A stretch of DNA of 64,000 nt from Angiostrongylus vasorum (GCA_018806985.1 JADANN010000032.1:827501-891500); one strand, 5' to 3'. Positions 40,901 to 52,558 are shown, counted from the first letter of the stretch. Program-made: numbers and translations. Notes: generated from the letters alone by a model not told the origin.

Positions 40901-43900
40901 AGCTCCCTAACAAGGTAGGCACTATATAACTGTTTAACACTAGATTACATACTATTCTGTACAGCACCGGGATTAAATGAGCGTTTTATTTGCAAATTTT
41001 TGTCTTTTTCTCAATCTTCTCTCTTCAAATACTTTCGAAGAACCATTAAGGTATTCGTGCTTCGGAAAAGAATTGCCGAATTAGAAGCCGAGAATCAGGT
41101 ACTTAGTGAGCGGTTAGCAGAAGCTGTTAGAGCTAATAAGGCACCACAGGTATCTCTACTTGATACTCCCGCATTACCGTCTACACCAATGCCTTCTGGA
41201 CCACCTCCTGGGATTGCACACAATGTTGGTAATTATGTTACATAATTAACTATTAAAGTAACCATTTATCTTTACCTTGGGCCGGAGTGCATACTGGATT
41301 TTACTCGCTCGCAGGCTCGTGATTCGAAGTTTTCTTTAAGGACCTTCCTGGGGATGTCTGACTATTGGGCTGGACATATTCCAGCAGTCCTCTTAGAATC
41401 GCGTGGGATCCGGTCGCTAGCAGTTGGTCATCTAAATCAGATCTTTTCATCCAATATTCTATCAGTCCTGATCACATGGATTCGAGTAAAGGATTATTGA
41501 CCACAGACACTGGACAGATGTGGCGATCGTTGCCGTATGTCGTTTGCGTTTTAGTTTTTATGTGGCAACGCCGTCCTCCTGGTTTAACATCTTGGATTCT
41601 CAAAATTTGAGAAAAATCCGGGAAAGCATGACATATTCTTCCTCTCTGACCTGATACGTAGGAGGCATGGCTATAGAAGGAAATTGACAATCTGAATGAA
41701 GTGTTTGTTACATCTTAATGAACGAGAGCGATAACCTTGGTGTGATATTTGAAGACATTCAGAATACGTTGCAGGTGCTCTCTGGGACCATCCTTAACAA
41801 GTACTGTTTATATCTCTTTAGGATTTCTTATCACTTCTCTGTAGAGATTGGGTGTAGGTTTCTGGTTAACGTATCAGCTTGGGAGTTTCTGGAGACTGGC
41901 ATGTTTCCACGACTTTCCAACTCTTGAACTTTTAACACTGTCGTGAAAAAGTTAGGTCAGCGTGTCGTTTTCTCCGTTATTGTTATTTGTAAGTGTACCT
42001 TCCTAAAAACTCTTGAAAACATGGAAAAACCTCAGTGTTTTGGGACTGTGTTTTGCGGCTTTTCTTTTTAGCGAAAAAAGAATATTTTATCAGGGCGATT
42101 GTGCGATCCCTTGTAGAACTTTGGTGCAGCAATGACATCGCTGAGACGAAAACTTCGTTTTACTAATGTTTTCCTATTTCTTTATGGTACTTTTCATTAC
42201 AAATCGCGAAAGAAGGGCTTCTAGGATTGTGGATTTGTGTTTGTTGTTTGTGGGTCTGCTCACTGAAATAGAATCCCACAATTCGCTTCACCCTGTTCGT
42301 TCCATTCCAATCAATAGTAAATTTCTGCAGGCTTCTACTGGGCTAGAGGACGTATAATCTCTGTTGAACACATTCAATTACGTATTCAGAGTTTGAGTCA
42401 TGTCTTCGTCAAAGGTGGGTGTTTGGGGTAGGCGACGAAGATTTCTGTTAACAAGGTTACTAGCCACCTGCTCTACCATCCCATCGCCCCAGAACCGTTC
42501 TTCCGTAGTGTCATAAACGGCATTTGATGGGTGTTTGTCTCTTTGTCTGGGGTAGTGCACTGATTTCTGCATATTAGTTCTATCCAAAGCGGCAATATCG
42601 GAGACATTCCGGGTTCAGCGGAATAAATTTCACTTTTTCTTTTGGGCAGTCAGTGTCCATAGTGAGCTTCCCGAGCTCTGATGTGGGGCTTATTAAACTC
42701 ACGAGTAGCTTGGCGCTCTTTCACAGAGTATGTGAAGGGCTTTATTACTGGAACCGGCTCCAAAACGGTTCTCGTACATTATTTTGGTGGGAAATTGGTT
42801 GTTTCAGTTACGGACCATGAATTTTGGATCATTACATCTACACTCAAGCACATATTTATTAATAGAAATTGGAAACTACTCAAATTTGTCGAAAAAGCAC
42901 AGGCTTTTAGATGTTGTCGTTATAAATTATGTTCAGTACTTCTTTTACGTAAGAAAAACCGCACATTTCTCCATCTTATGACTTAAGATGAAAACGGTAT
43001 CCTCTCTTTAGACAGTCTTTGTCGTTCAGCGCAGTGTTTGGACCGAAATGAAGCTGTTAAGTTTTTTATGATGGTGAATTTACATCAAAAGACCATTTTG
43101 ATTTTGTAATGGTCGAAATCGTCCACTGTAACTCGTTGAAAGCTGGACAAACGATTAAAAAAGATAAATTTTGTCAGCAAATAGATGAACCGCAAGTTAG
43201 TGAGACATTTGCGATCGATATACGTCAACGAATTCTATTGCGTCAAACATTAAGTCAAACTTCTGAAAACAAACGTTGATGAACAAGTTTGGCTACAGAA
43301 CTGTCTCAACCACCATATTTAGAAGATATCTGTTCAAATGGCTGACAATCTTTCAAGCAACTCGATAACAACGTCCGAAGAAAAACTTCTGAAGTACTAA
43401 GCTACTGTCAAGAATTCCTTTGGAAAATTTGTCTTTAAGAATTTCAGAATTCCATTGTATCGTATTGAACCATTTTCTTTGTTAACAGAAATGGGTGGTT
43501 TCAAAGGATAATGACAACATTAAAGAGGAAGAAGAGGAACTGTAGTTGTATTTACACCAAGCTCATAGTTCCCAGTTACTCCACTGCACGTTTTGGCTAA
43601 ATTGACATACAGTATACACTCCGCTTGTGAAGGTCCACATATGCTTAAATATCTATATATACATACAATAGATATATGTCAGGTCGGCAAAGGAAAAAGA
43701 CTGAATCAGCCCTCATCTGTTTGTCTCTTTAGAAGAGTTCACGATTACTTTTGGTCAGCGTTTCTTGAGGGCTTTGACTGCCATTTGGGCAAGCGCCTTT
43801 TGACCTCGTGTTTAATCCGCTGATGATCTCTCCATCAGGAGGATCCGTAGGTTACTATGTTATTTCCAAGTTTTTCATTTGAGGTAGCTTTTCGGTCATT

Positions 43901-46900
43901 GACCGTGAGATACTATTTGGTTTTCTTATCAATTTAATTTATTGCTTATCCTTTTTTTTTTTTCATGGTAAGAGGGTATGATGTGAAATGCAACCACGAG
44001 GATGTTGAGGTACGAGCACAGAATCTTAGACTGGCTTCGAAACTGCGATTGCCATATCCGGGGGCTCACGTGCACTACAGCAACCGAAACTCTTCCTTTG
44101 CTTTTCTCTTAGCAACTTTTTTGCAAACGGTACGGGTACACCTGTCAAAAAGCATGATCTGGTAAGCAAAAATCGGCATTCCATTTAATGAATGACTGCT
44201 GATAGCACTCTTAGAGTAGAAATACTGGCTGGAAGAAAGGCAAAGCAAGGACGTCGGTTGGTGTGGTGGATAATACGTGACCCTCCGAAAAGAGTAGTTC
44301 GGGTTCGATGCCCAACTGAGGTTTTCTGGACCTTTTTTCAGCATCTATGAAATACTGTTTTCGTTCCATTGCGGTCAAATCATTGTCAGTCGCGTTTGAA
44401 ATTGGAATCGTTTCTGGGCGCAATTTAATAGTATATTTTTGGAGTGTAATAAATATTTGGAAGCTGTTGATATTTAGGCACTTTACTCTACTCCTCAGAA
44501 TCTTCAGTCACTCCCAAAAGATCCATTTTCCGCATACATCAATGAGCCTTCGGAATTTCCTCCTTGTGTCAATGCAGTTCCACAGATTAGTGGTAGGTAT
44601 CACATGAGTACTTCTTTTTCTACGTTATTTCTGTTATATTTATCTTCATTGATACCTGTACCACTTGCATCTTCTATGGTCCTGATAGACTTCAAATGGT
44701 CATAAACATGGCCAAGGCCTCAAATGGTCACGAAGCCTACCGTTTGGATATGTTGATCGAAAACTCCATAGCTTGCTCTTTTGTACTACAAATAATATAA
44801 TGTGAGTTATCACTTCACAAATGACTGTAACTGAGAAAATGTTGGGTGGGACCATATTTTGAACAAGAATCATGATGATTCTAAATCGGACATAACTATA
44901 CAGACATGTTTGAGAAGCCGACTTTCATTAAACCTAGGAAACAATAATCAGTAGTTCTGTGTTTGACTGAACTGACATGGAGTTTGTATAAACAGTTTTA
45001 TTCGGCTAACGTTTCAGCGCCTTCGTTCTTCCTCGGAGCTACGTCGATCCAACTCGATGTCCACAGCTGGTCGTTGTCGCCATGTAGGTGGTCGTTCTCA
45101 CGTCGAGTCGAATTCACTGGAGAGAACACCGCTCAAATATGGATCTTAACTCGGCGGTTCCCTCTCATTCAACATGAGTGTTGCTCGATTGCCGCCTCCA
45201 GTACCATCTACTTTGGGCGGGTAATGCTTCCCATAGCAGTTGGCACTTCATTTCCTAGCGCGTAACGTCACAGTCAAAACGGCGCCGCTGAGTGATGTTC
45301 CCCTTGAGCGGTGCTCTCTCCACTGGATTTAACTCGATGCGACAACGAAAATTCACATCGGCACAACGACCAGTTGTGAATCATCGTATCGAATCAACGC
45401 GGCTCTGGAGAAGGCGAAGACGCCGAAATATTAGCCGAATAAAACTTTATATTAGTAAACACGTGTTAGCTCAATCGTATAGAAAATCATACAGAAATAG
45501 ACAGAATTAGATGAGAGACAGGCGAAATGAAGTATCCGCATGGTGTGGTGGTGAATGCGTTAGCTCTCGGGAAAGATAATAGTGCGTTCATTCCCCACCA
45601 AAGAAACTTGTGGTCTGGAGTTTTACAAATATCTCAGCATCGTTGTGGTTATCACCTGTATCACCTGTAGTCCCGTTGATCGTCGAGTGACTCGAGCGGG
45701 CGCTTGTAAATCTTCCATTTTTCCCTGTCGCGTGCAAGAGTAGCCCAGTGGGTTCTGCTGATCCAGGGACTCGTTGAGCATCACATCTTTCTTCTAGGTT
45801 CTTCGTGAAGAACTGACAATCAGGTCGGTGATTTCCTGCAGTATGTTTGACATCCCGAGGAATCCAGTCACTAAGGGCTCTTGTGCATCGGTTGTCATTC
45901 ATACGCATTACGTGTCCGGCTCACCTTACCTTCGACTGCTTGGCGAGCAAGGACGAACCGATTCCAATGCTCGCATGACGTTCTGGAGGGTGGCGGTAAA
46001 TAATTTTCGCGAGATGATGTCGCCTTACCTAACCCTTCGTTTCACATCAATGTTAATATCGTTGTAAAATGGTAATATCTTGGTTGTGAAATTTTTGTAC
46101 AGCTTCCGAAGAATCTTTATGTACTGGTTGGGGAATCCTTCACTATCAAAGGCTTCCGTGACTGCTTCTATCTCAGTTGAATCAAAGGCCTTCTGTAAAT
46201 CGATGAAAGTGAGACAGAGCGGTCTTTTGTACTCTCGCGATACTTAAATGAGCCTTGTTATCGTGTAGATGTGGTCCATCGTACTAAATCCTTTTCGAAA
46301 CCGTGCTTATTCACATCGCTGTCTTTCGTCTAGTGTTCTATCAATCCTGTTCAGGATAACTCGAGTGAAAAGTTTGTAGACGACAGAGAGCAAGCAGATT
46401 GGGCGATAGTTGCCGATATCGTGGAGTTCGCCCTTCTTAAACATTAGCACGGTCTCGCTGGTCTTCCATTGAGTAGGGACCTTACATTCAGAGTTTATGA
46501 GGACTGGCGGAAGGTTCTTCAGGTGTTCAGATCTTGTCCTTTCCGGACTTGGTGCTGTTCGATTTTTCACCGACGAAGTGGCATGTCGGATTTCGGAATG
46601 GAGAACCGGTGGTACAACATATCCATCCTCCTTTATTTCATATGACGGAAGGTGGACGTGGCTATCAAAGAGATCTGAGTAGTATTCGTGAATGATTTTC
46701 TCCATTGCCTTTCTGGACGCTCTAACTGTTCCGTCTGGGCGTCGGAGTGAAGTCATCTTGGTCTTGTAATTGGCGAACCTTCGGTGGGCTTTGCGAATGC
46801 TTTTTCCATCCTCTGCAGCTTCGACCATTACTGCTGTTGCTCTTCTCTCTTTAAGATCTTCTTTTATCGCCTGTCTGCATAGTTTTGCAAGTTCGAACGT

Positions 46901-49900
46901 TAGTTCGCGGTTGTCTGTAGCTCTTGCGATTCCACGCTGGCGTATCTGCTCGAGTGTTTCTGGAGACAGACGTCTCTTGGTGACTTTCGAACTCTCAGCT
47001 TTCATAGCGCTAACGTGAAGATGTTGAATGACTCGGTCGTATTCTTCGTCGATGTTATCGATAACGGCATCTTCCCAACAGCGAACTAATGAATTGAATA
47101 AGTCCCAGTTTACGGTGGTTCTGGGACTTCGGTTTTTGAATTTAGCGACATTTTCTCCTTTTGGCGAGAAATAGAATCTTGCACGAAGGAGACGGTGGTC
47201 TGTTCCCGTATAGAATTTTGGGACAACAGCGACATCGGTTATGCAAAACCTTCTGTTTACTAGGATGTGGTCTATTTCGTTATAGTACTCTCCATTGGGA
47301 GATTCCCACGTCCAGCGTTGAAGCTGGGGCTTCTGGAATTGCGAGTTACCATGGATGGTCTTGGTCGCCATGATTAACTCAGACAGCCGCTCACCCTGTT
47401 CGTTCCATTCTAATCCGTGAGTCCCAATATGACGTTGTTCAGACGTCTTCTTGGTCCAATCTTGGCGTTAAAATCTCCACTAATGACCTTGAGGAATGTG
47501 TGGTCTTCCTTGTGGAACTTATCCAAGTCCATATAGAACGCTTCGATTTCTTCTTCGTCATAGTTTGCTGTCGGCGCGTAATCGACGAAGATTGTCAAAG
47601 CCGGAATTGATCCACATCTTTTTAATCGTAAACGTCCGATTCGGGTTGTTAGTTTTTCGAATGGATCAATATTCGTGGACAAACTCGTGTTGACGAGAAC
47701 GCCGACGCCGCCGACTTCTATCGTCGCATGTTCCGAATAACAGTTCTTCTCCAGTGTCACAGACGGCGTTGAATGGGTGGTGTCGTCTCGTCTCGGCCAG
47801 GCCGATGACGTCGTACCTTATCTTTCTTACTTGCATGAGCAAGTCTTCTATCGAGGACTCGGATGCAAGTGTACGTGTATTGTAGGTACAGATCGTCACC
47901 ATAGTTCTTTGTAATCCAGGCAGTTCCATTGGCCCCGAGGTTTTAGCAATCTATCCGTACTCCTACCCAACGCTGCGAAATGGGGCGCTTTTTGGGGTCG
48001 AGCGAATGAGGCCTGTTTCGTCTACTGCATTTAGTATTTTGATACCCACTTGATACCGCTTGCTGGGCTCTGAACGGGGGGCTAGGTATACTCACGGGTA
48101 GCTTGCCAGGCTCTCCCAAAGTGGATATGGAGTTTGTTTGTTGGAGTCGACTCCTAACCGCCTCCCACATACTTCCCTATGACTTGATTGCAGGCCTTTC
48201 GCCGAATTGACGCGTAGAATACAATCTGCATAAGCGAGAACGCATCCACACACGCATACATGAATACGCCTAGCAAGTACAGAAAGTGTGCCAAATCGGC
48301 GCAGCAGAAACAGGGAGTCCATCCCCTGCATCCACCTGCGTCTCAGGGAAGCAAAGGTCGGTTTTGGTCCGCTATTAACCCCCTATCCACCACGTGGGGA
48401 CGCGCCACGTAGCCTCGCGACTAACCCGCTCAAGATCCCTCATATGAGGGAGATCCGTGGCGTTGCGGTTATACAAACATAATTCTACAAAGGATCAGTC
48501 GGCCGTGAGTGATCTACAATCTCATTGACACAGTGCTCAAGATGTCAGAATACTCAAGGTTTTCATTGCTAGTTAGGTATCTGTACTAAGAGGGATCACG
48601 AAATTCCCATCGAAAACATGTCCAAGGATACACTTATGACAAGTGTATGCTATATTTATAAAATCCATTCATACGAGCGTCTACTTACTGTAGTTACGAC
48701 GTAATAATCCTCTGGCGTGTTCTTCAGGACTTCAAAGAAATGATGAAATTAGTGCTTTGCCCACACAGGTCGGCCTTATAAATGTCAACTGGTGAAAGCC
48801 TGAAGACTAATAGCATGTTTTTAACGGGAACTTGACTTCTTTTAAATCATTTGTTTAACAATCCTCTGAGCGCCCCTCTGGCTCCGGCGTTGCCTAGTCT
48901 GTTTCCTCAAAGAACAAAAGCAGTACTGTACTTCTTGCACTATTTTTAATGTCCTTGGCAAAGTAGGCAATTGTGGCTCGCCAGGCGCTGTTGCGGCTTA
49001 TGTTTACGTTTAACTCAGTTTTTGGAGGAATGTTTTACATCATAGTTTGGCAACCAACAGCACTCTCTTGGCACTTTAAAGGAGTAAAACATTAATAGTG
49101 TCAAGAATGAATGAAGTGCTGTCTTTCATGGCCAGTTCAACAGCAAACACCGCCTCCGGGTTCTGTGCCCAGTCTGGCTCCTCCTCCGCCCATAGCACCG
49201 CGTCGAAATGCTCCCACGCGTGCAAACACTGTACCTGCTACAGAGGTGAGTGTATTTGACATAGTCGTCTTTTTGTCGTGATGTACAGTGTCAAGTTGTC
49301 ACTTTCATTACCTTTTTTTAAATTATGCTTTGGAAATTGTTTGACCAGTTATCTTTCAGGTAGGTCGGCGACTGGAGAATCTACAACTGGATAATATGGA
49401 AGATGTGTTCGACGATACCTTTGATCCTCGTGCAGAGAAAGAATCGAAAAAGACTAAAGAATACGGTATTCACATCCATGCAGTTGTCGCTTTTATACTG
49501 CGCTGAGGGGCAATTTACTCTTCATACGCTTTTACGTTTTTTTTCCTTTACAAAGCTTTGTAAACTTCTTATCAATGAAAAAAAGGGCAGGCTTTATCCT
49601 TCATCTTATCCTTTATCCGCGTGGGTCGCAGGCTGTCTCTATTGAAGATCTGGGAAGGGACTAGCACGGAATTTCTTGGAATACCACCTAGCATATAGTA
49701 TTTCAGTGAGACACGAGGATGATTGGTGCTAAAGTAGCAGCAGAACCCACATAAACATATTGGTGTTGACTTACGTTGACATTATCCATTCATTATCTGA
49801 CAGCTGTTCGAAGTTCCACTTCTACCCTGAATCCCAATATGAACCCACAAGAAACTTGCGAACATGTGGGTTCCTTATGGACTGAGATGACAGAGACTTC

Positions 49901-52558
49901 CCACTTCCAGCCAGAATTCACCACGTGCTCGTCTATGTTATAGCACTTAGCTCTCTTTGCTGCCAAATTCATGAACACATTCTTATGCGGGAGCAATAGC
50001 ACTGGTGGTTCTCCGACACCAGGAAATGAAGTCCGCATTCGACAAGTGGTATTGCATCTATTCAGGTCCGTTACTTTTGTGTAACCGAATAAGTTCAGAC
50101 GCTTCTCATTCGTCATAGCTACAAACTCGGTTTCGACTTACGCGAATTTCGAGAGTGTATAATCAAAGACAAAGCGGGAGCACAAGCTAGACGTTGTGGA
50201 CCTGTCTTCGCTTGACGTTGCCGAACATATACTTGTAATAATGAGGGACAGTTTGAAACAGCAAAAAATAGACCTCCAAAAGTCTGCATCAACATCACGA
50301 TACTCTGACTAACCTGCGCGAGTTCGATGCTGCGAATAACGCAATTTCTTTCCGTTTTACATGATCCGACATCATACATTGCGCGGATCCCAGCTCTTCT
50401 TTCATTCGCTTCGCTCTCTCGCATCTGTCGTTCATGAAGAACTTCGAACATTTCGCGTGTTGTTTCGGCCGCTGCTTGAGGGTTTTTGCTCTTCTGACTG
50501 TTGTTGAATGTTGGTCGAGTCGATCGTACCTAGAATCCTGAGCTAGATGTGCAAAGTCGTTCCCAGGTCTTCGCCATAGGCAATAGCCAACCTTTCTTCC
50601 TTTAGGGATCGTCATTGACAACTCTGATACCAATTTCCCAACCCGAGAGAAAGGGAAGGGCTGCTGGTTCTAGGGGAGGTCGTACCGCGGTTTTGTGAAG
50701 ATTGGGTGGCACCAGTACTACCGAACTATCCGCCCTCCGATAGTCCAAATTAGTCGGCTTATTGTTTTTTAGTTTCCTTTCAGGAACCCTTAGAAGAAAA
50801 TATTCAGGCGATTTTATACTCAATGTTAAAGGGGCAATGATCTTCGATAAGATATCGCAGGAAACTCGCGTTGATACACACCATGGTTGTCTTCGCAACA
50901 CAAACAGCCGTTCCCTTATGTTTAAAGACCATACTGGTGGTCTTCTTTTTCCAAGAGGAACTTTTAAGAATAGCACCTTGTTATATTTCGAAGTTGATTT
51001 CTATTTTTGCTGAATTTTATTGATAAGAACCTCCCTTGAAGTAACTCTTTCCAGATCACCACAGGTTTGTGGAAAAGTGACTTCGTGACAATTTTCCTCT
51101 TTTCTGGATAGTCTTAGCATTAAAAAAACATGTTTTTCTTAGAAGTCTTCATCTTTGAAAATTCACTCATCTGACTACAAGACATTTTTCGCAAGGGGCA
51201 ATCTAGAAAAGTTTCAATAAATCTTACATTTCCTCAGACCTCGCATCAGTTGTCTTTCGCTACACAGGCAACGTTTTTAATCTTGAAGCTCGTCTTTGTA
51301 TAATCAAAATTTCAGAAATCTTAGTTGGAACTGACGTCGTCATTTCTGTTTGGTTTCTTAATAATTTCTCCGATCCGCTTGGTGTTCATCGTGATATTAA
51401 CATTGCTTTTGTGTTTTCATAGTTTGACATGATAGTCTTCTGGATGGTTATCAATGAAGTTTCGAGCGTTCTTTTAACGGTTGCCATACCCTCCGTTTTG
51501 CCTAAAATGAACTTTAGCTTGACGAAACGAACACACCTTCATAGCTCCGAAAACGAAACAATCGAATGCTATAAAACAGTGTATTAAAAAGCGTAAATGT
51601 TAAGGAAAAGGCGTAATAATTGCAATAAGTACAAACTGAGACGTGCTCTCAGTTACCGCATTGTATCCCCAATACAGTTATATGAAGCATAGATTACGAG
51701 TATTTGATACAGTTAACTAACCCAGTGCTTCTGAATGTGGTTTCTTGAACTGCAATAAGTTACTAGTCACTGGGCTTTTAGATCCTTTTGGTGACGATTT
51801 CCTGGACGATATCTTGAGGACTGGTGACTCGGCAAGCCGTGCAACAATAGCTCGTGCAGAAGCTAAACAACCAACCGCGGAAGATTTCCAAGTAATGATT
51901 GACAAGGTCGATAAGAGGTTAGTCTGCGTCTGGCTTGATATTTATACAGAAACTAGGTTCAAAACTATAGTTTCATATCGTTTACGAATATCAGTAAAGT
52001 GTTATTGTATTGTCTCCCAATGGTTTGCCGCCTCATTGTGGCTGGGAGGCGTTCCTGGGTGTCGGACTGGGATGTACAGCGGGGGAATTCCCTTTCCCAG
52101 GCAGGGGTCTCCCAAGCTGAGAAGGAGTCCGGCGTTTCCATAAGGAAGCCTAGCTAAGAGTAAACCAATACCAGGGTTCACCAACGTCCTGGTATCGAAG
52201 TCGCATGTTGTCGAATCCCCCTTTGTCCACAAGGGCTGCGACTTCCTGCGGTGGTGAATACCTGGGGGCAGACATTGGCCAGGCTAACCTTAGGAATCCA
52301 GGGAACCGCAATGGCTTAACCAGCAAATCTCCGAAAATGATTCACTTGCAGATTCAGAATTAGCGATGTAATCATACGTCTGTTCCATTTTAGCTCTGGT
52401 TCAGGCTGGCAGAGATGTCCAAGGGCTTTTCTGGAGGACGTCTTGAAATGGGTCAAGTGTCGCCAGAAGAATCATTACCTGACTTCGACAACGAGAACGA
52501 ATATGGTACACCTGTGGATAAAGTGAATAGTGTTGTAATGACGGGTAAAAAAGCATAG
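34956..52558 (+). CDS. ced-6: Engulfment adaptor CED-6 (GULP family)
   Basis: Cytoplasmic adaptor that links the phagocytic receptor CED-1 to engulfment of apoptotic cells. Exons: 34956-35021, 37453-37540, 37811-37938, 38027-38317, 38815-38859, 41051-41224, 44499-44592, 49136-49245, 49360-49465, 51782-51917, 52405-52558; about 463 residues. After a short basic start (DLYKTFKRS) and a Ser/Gly linker, the PTB domain spans about 50-192, with [26 protein letters not shown]-like [15 protein letters not shown] and [13 protein letters not shown] leucine-zipper coiled coil follows (207-238: [16 protein letters not shown]), then a Pro-rich region (245-330) and acidic FDDTFDP and [11 protein letters not shown] motifs. 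Exon 7 may be optional: two donors four bases apart at 41224 and 41228 suit inclusion or skipping. Introns 5-10 have absorbed LINEs and SINEs. Stop TAG at 52556. Confidence 0.95.
35190..35422 (-). repeat. Family A repeat with internal deletion, ced-6 intron 1
   Basis: Both ends match the family (TACCTGGATACTTGGATA on the plus-strand left, GAACCGTTGGGAGG at the right), but about 150 bases in the middle, including the CCAGGATCCACC block, are missing. Confidence 0.8.
36455..36535 (+). repeat. tRNA-like sequence, probably a SINE head
   Basis: It shows an A-box-like GTGGTGCAGTTATAGTG and a perfect B box GGTTCGAATCC with plausible spacing, and GAGTGGT could pair with ATCACTC. The T stem and its joining to the acceptor stem do not fold properly, so this is not a good tRNA gene. 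The continuation into CTGATGTCGAGAAATTGG suggests another tRNA-derived repeat. Confidence 0.45.
36828..37216 (-). repeat. Family A repeat in ced-6 intron 1
   Basis: Full-length match, with tail ATCTACTTGGATACAT on the plus-strand left side and AAACCGTTGAGAGG at the right. Confidence 0.85.
38421..38722 (+). repeat. SINE family B with perfect 13-bp target duplication, ced-6 intron 4
   Basis: The element body (38434-38709) is flanked by identical TATCATTGTTATA at 38421-38433 and 38710-38722. The head GGGCGCGTGTGGCGCAGTGG contains the A box TGGCGCAGTGG; the body holds CTTCCGGGGTCGGCAAATTGG-type sequence and it ends GCTTTATCCTT. The intact duplication defines the exact ends of family B and points to a fairly recent insertion by a LINE-type mechanism. 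Confidence 0.92.
38985..39025 (-). repeat. Solo end of family D / PLE-type repeat
   Basis: On the minus strand it reads AAGACGAAAACGTCGAAACG and then TTAGCCGAATAAAAC, the same terminal block as at 44.99 and 45.43 kb. No second end is seen nearby. Confidence 0.6.
40490..40862 (+). repeat. Family A repeat in ced-6 intron 5
   Basis: Starts CCTTCCAACGGTTCACC and ends with the tail CAAGTATCAAGTATCACG; nearly complete. Confidence 0.85.
41290..41690 (-). mobile_element. Heavily decayed RTE LINE remnant, ced-6 intron 6
   Basis: On the minus strand [11 protein letters not shown] and, after a stop, [12 protein letters not shown] align with the C-terminal RT part seen intact at 26.3 kb (WIPRDVKRTAG). 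Other parts are too diverged to place. Confidence 0.5.
42256..42760 (-). mobile_element. RTE LINE 5' fragment, ced-6 intron 6
   Basis: The minus strand holds a piece of 5' UTR (matching 48.05-48.12 kb: CTACTCGTGAGTTTAATA-type sequence), then [12 protein letters not shown], a start-side endonuclease block also present at 47.7 kb, then a jump to the block at 42265-42315 that matches 47380-47410. An internal deletion therefore joins two endonuclease segments. Confidence 0.6.
43965..44110 (-). repeat. Degraded tRNA-derived SINE, family C-related
   Basis: On the minus strand GTTGCTGTAGTGCACG (A-box-like) and CGCAGTTTCGAAGCC (B-box-like) are spaced as in the C-related copies, followed by the tail CATCCTCGTGGTTGCATTTC. 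Confidence 0.5.
44215..44340 (+). repeat. tRNA-derived SINE related to family C
   Basis: Clear head with GTTGGTGTGGTGGATAA (A box) and TTCGGGTTCGATGCCCAAC (B box), preceded by GAAAGGCAAAGCAAGG as in other C copies. It lies just upstream of ced-6 exon 7. Confidence 0.7.
44992..45450. mobile_element. Family D foldback element with long inverted termini
   Basis: The left end (plus strand) AGTTTTATTCGGCTAACGTT and the right end ATTAGCCGAATAAAACTTTA are inverted copies, and the similarity continues inward for roughly 100 bases (GGCTAC/GTAGCT, GACCAGCTGTGG/GACCAGTTGTGA). Each end carries a hammerhead-like hairpin followed by GAAA. It encodes no protein. It may be a PLE derivative with inverted pseudo-LTRs or a foldback transposon. 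Confidence 0.7.
45525..45655 (+). repeat. SINE family C, tail to tail with an RTE LINE
   Basis: GCATGGTGTGGTGGTGAATG (A-box region), GTGCGTTCATTCCCCACC (damaged B box) and TTTACAAATATCTCAGCATC. Its 3' end meets the AGGTGATAC tail of the minus-strand LINE to the right without a visible gap. Confidence 0.8.
45656..48480 (-). mobile_element. RTE-type LINE with 5' UTR, endonuclease and part of RT; catalytic core deleted
   Basis: The longest retroelement here, in ced-6 intron 7. From right to left: 5' UTR (48480-47930), ORF start at 47929 ([20 protein letters not shown]), endonuclease with [17 protein letters not shown] (47500 region) and [12 protein letters not shown], a 354-codon open stretch (47371-46307) covering the endonuclease end, a linker and RT entry motifs ([29 protein letters not shown]), then decayed frames with [12 protein letters not shown] motif A remains, and finally the C-terminal piece (45908-45656). 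Around 45955-45975 the sequence jumps from RT motif B to the C-terminal domain, so the catalytic ADD box and surroundings are missing. Frameshifts also occur near 47410 and 47670. The copy cannot be autonomous. Confidence 0.88.
50187..50529 (-). CDS. Putative antisense nested gene fragment, unknown product
   Basis: Two exon-like segments lie on the minus strand inside ced-6 intron 9: 50529-50314 (72 codons, after acceptor GGATTCTAG) and 50231-50187 (15 codons with TAG, after acceptor ATTACAAG), separated by an 82-base intron with a GTTAGT donor; the phase fits. The first is hydrophilic and helical, with [20 protein letters not shown], and the second ends KRRQVHNV. It reads like the C-terminus of a real protein, but no upstream exon or start was found. 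It could be a nested gene, a pseudogene, or part of an unrecognised mobile element. Confidence 0.4.
52012..52340 (+). repeat. Family A repeat without tail, ced-6 intron 10
   Basis: Begins CTCCCAATGGTTTGCCG and stops after CTCCGAAAATG, so the terminal (AAGTATCC)n part is missing. It ends about 65 bases before the last ced-6 exon. Confidence 0.8.

Noticed and set aside
50602..50976. 124-codon minus-strand ORF as part of the nested gene
   Set aside because: Its composition is uneven and part of it resembles the body of SINE family B; no splice phase joins it to the exon at 50529.
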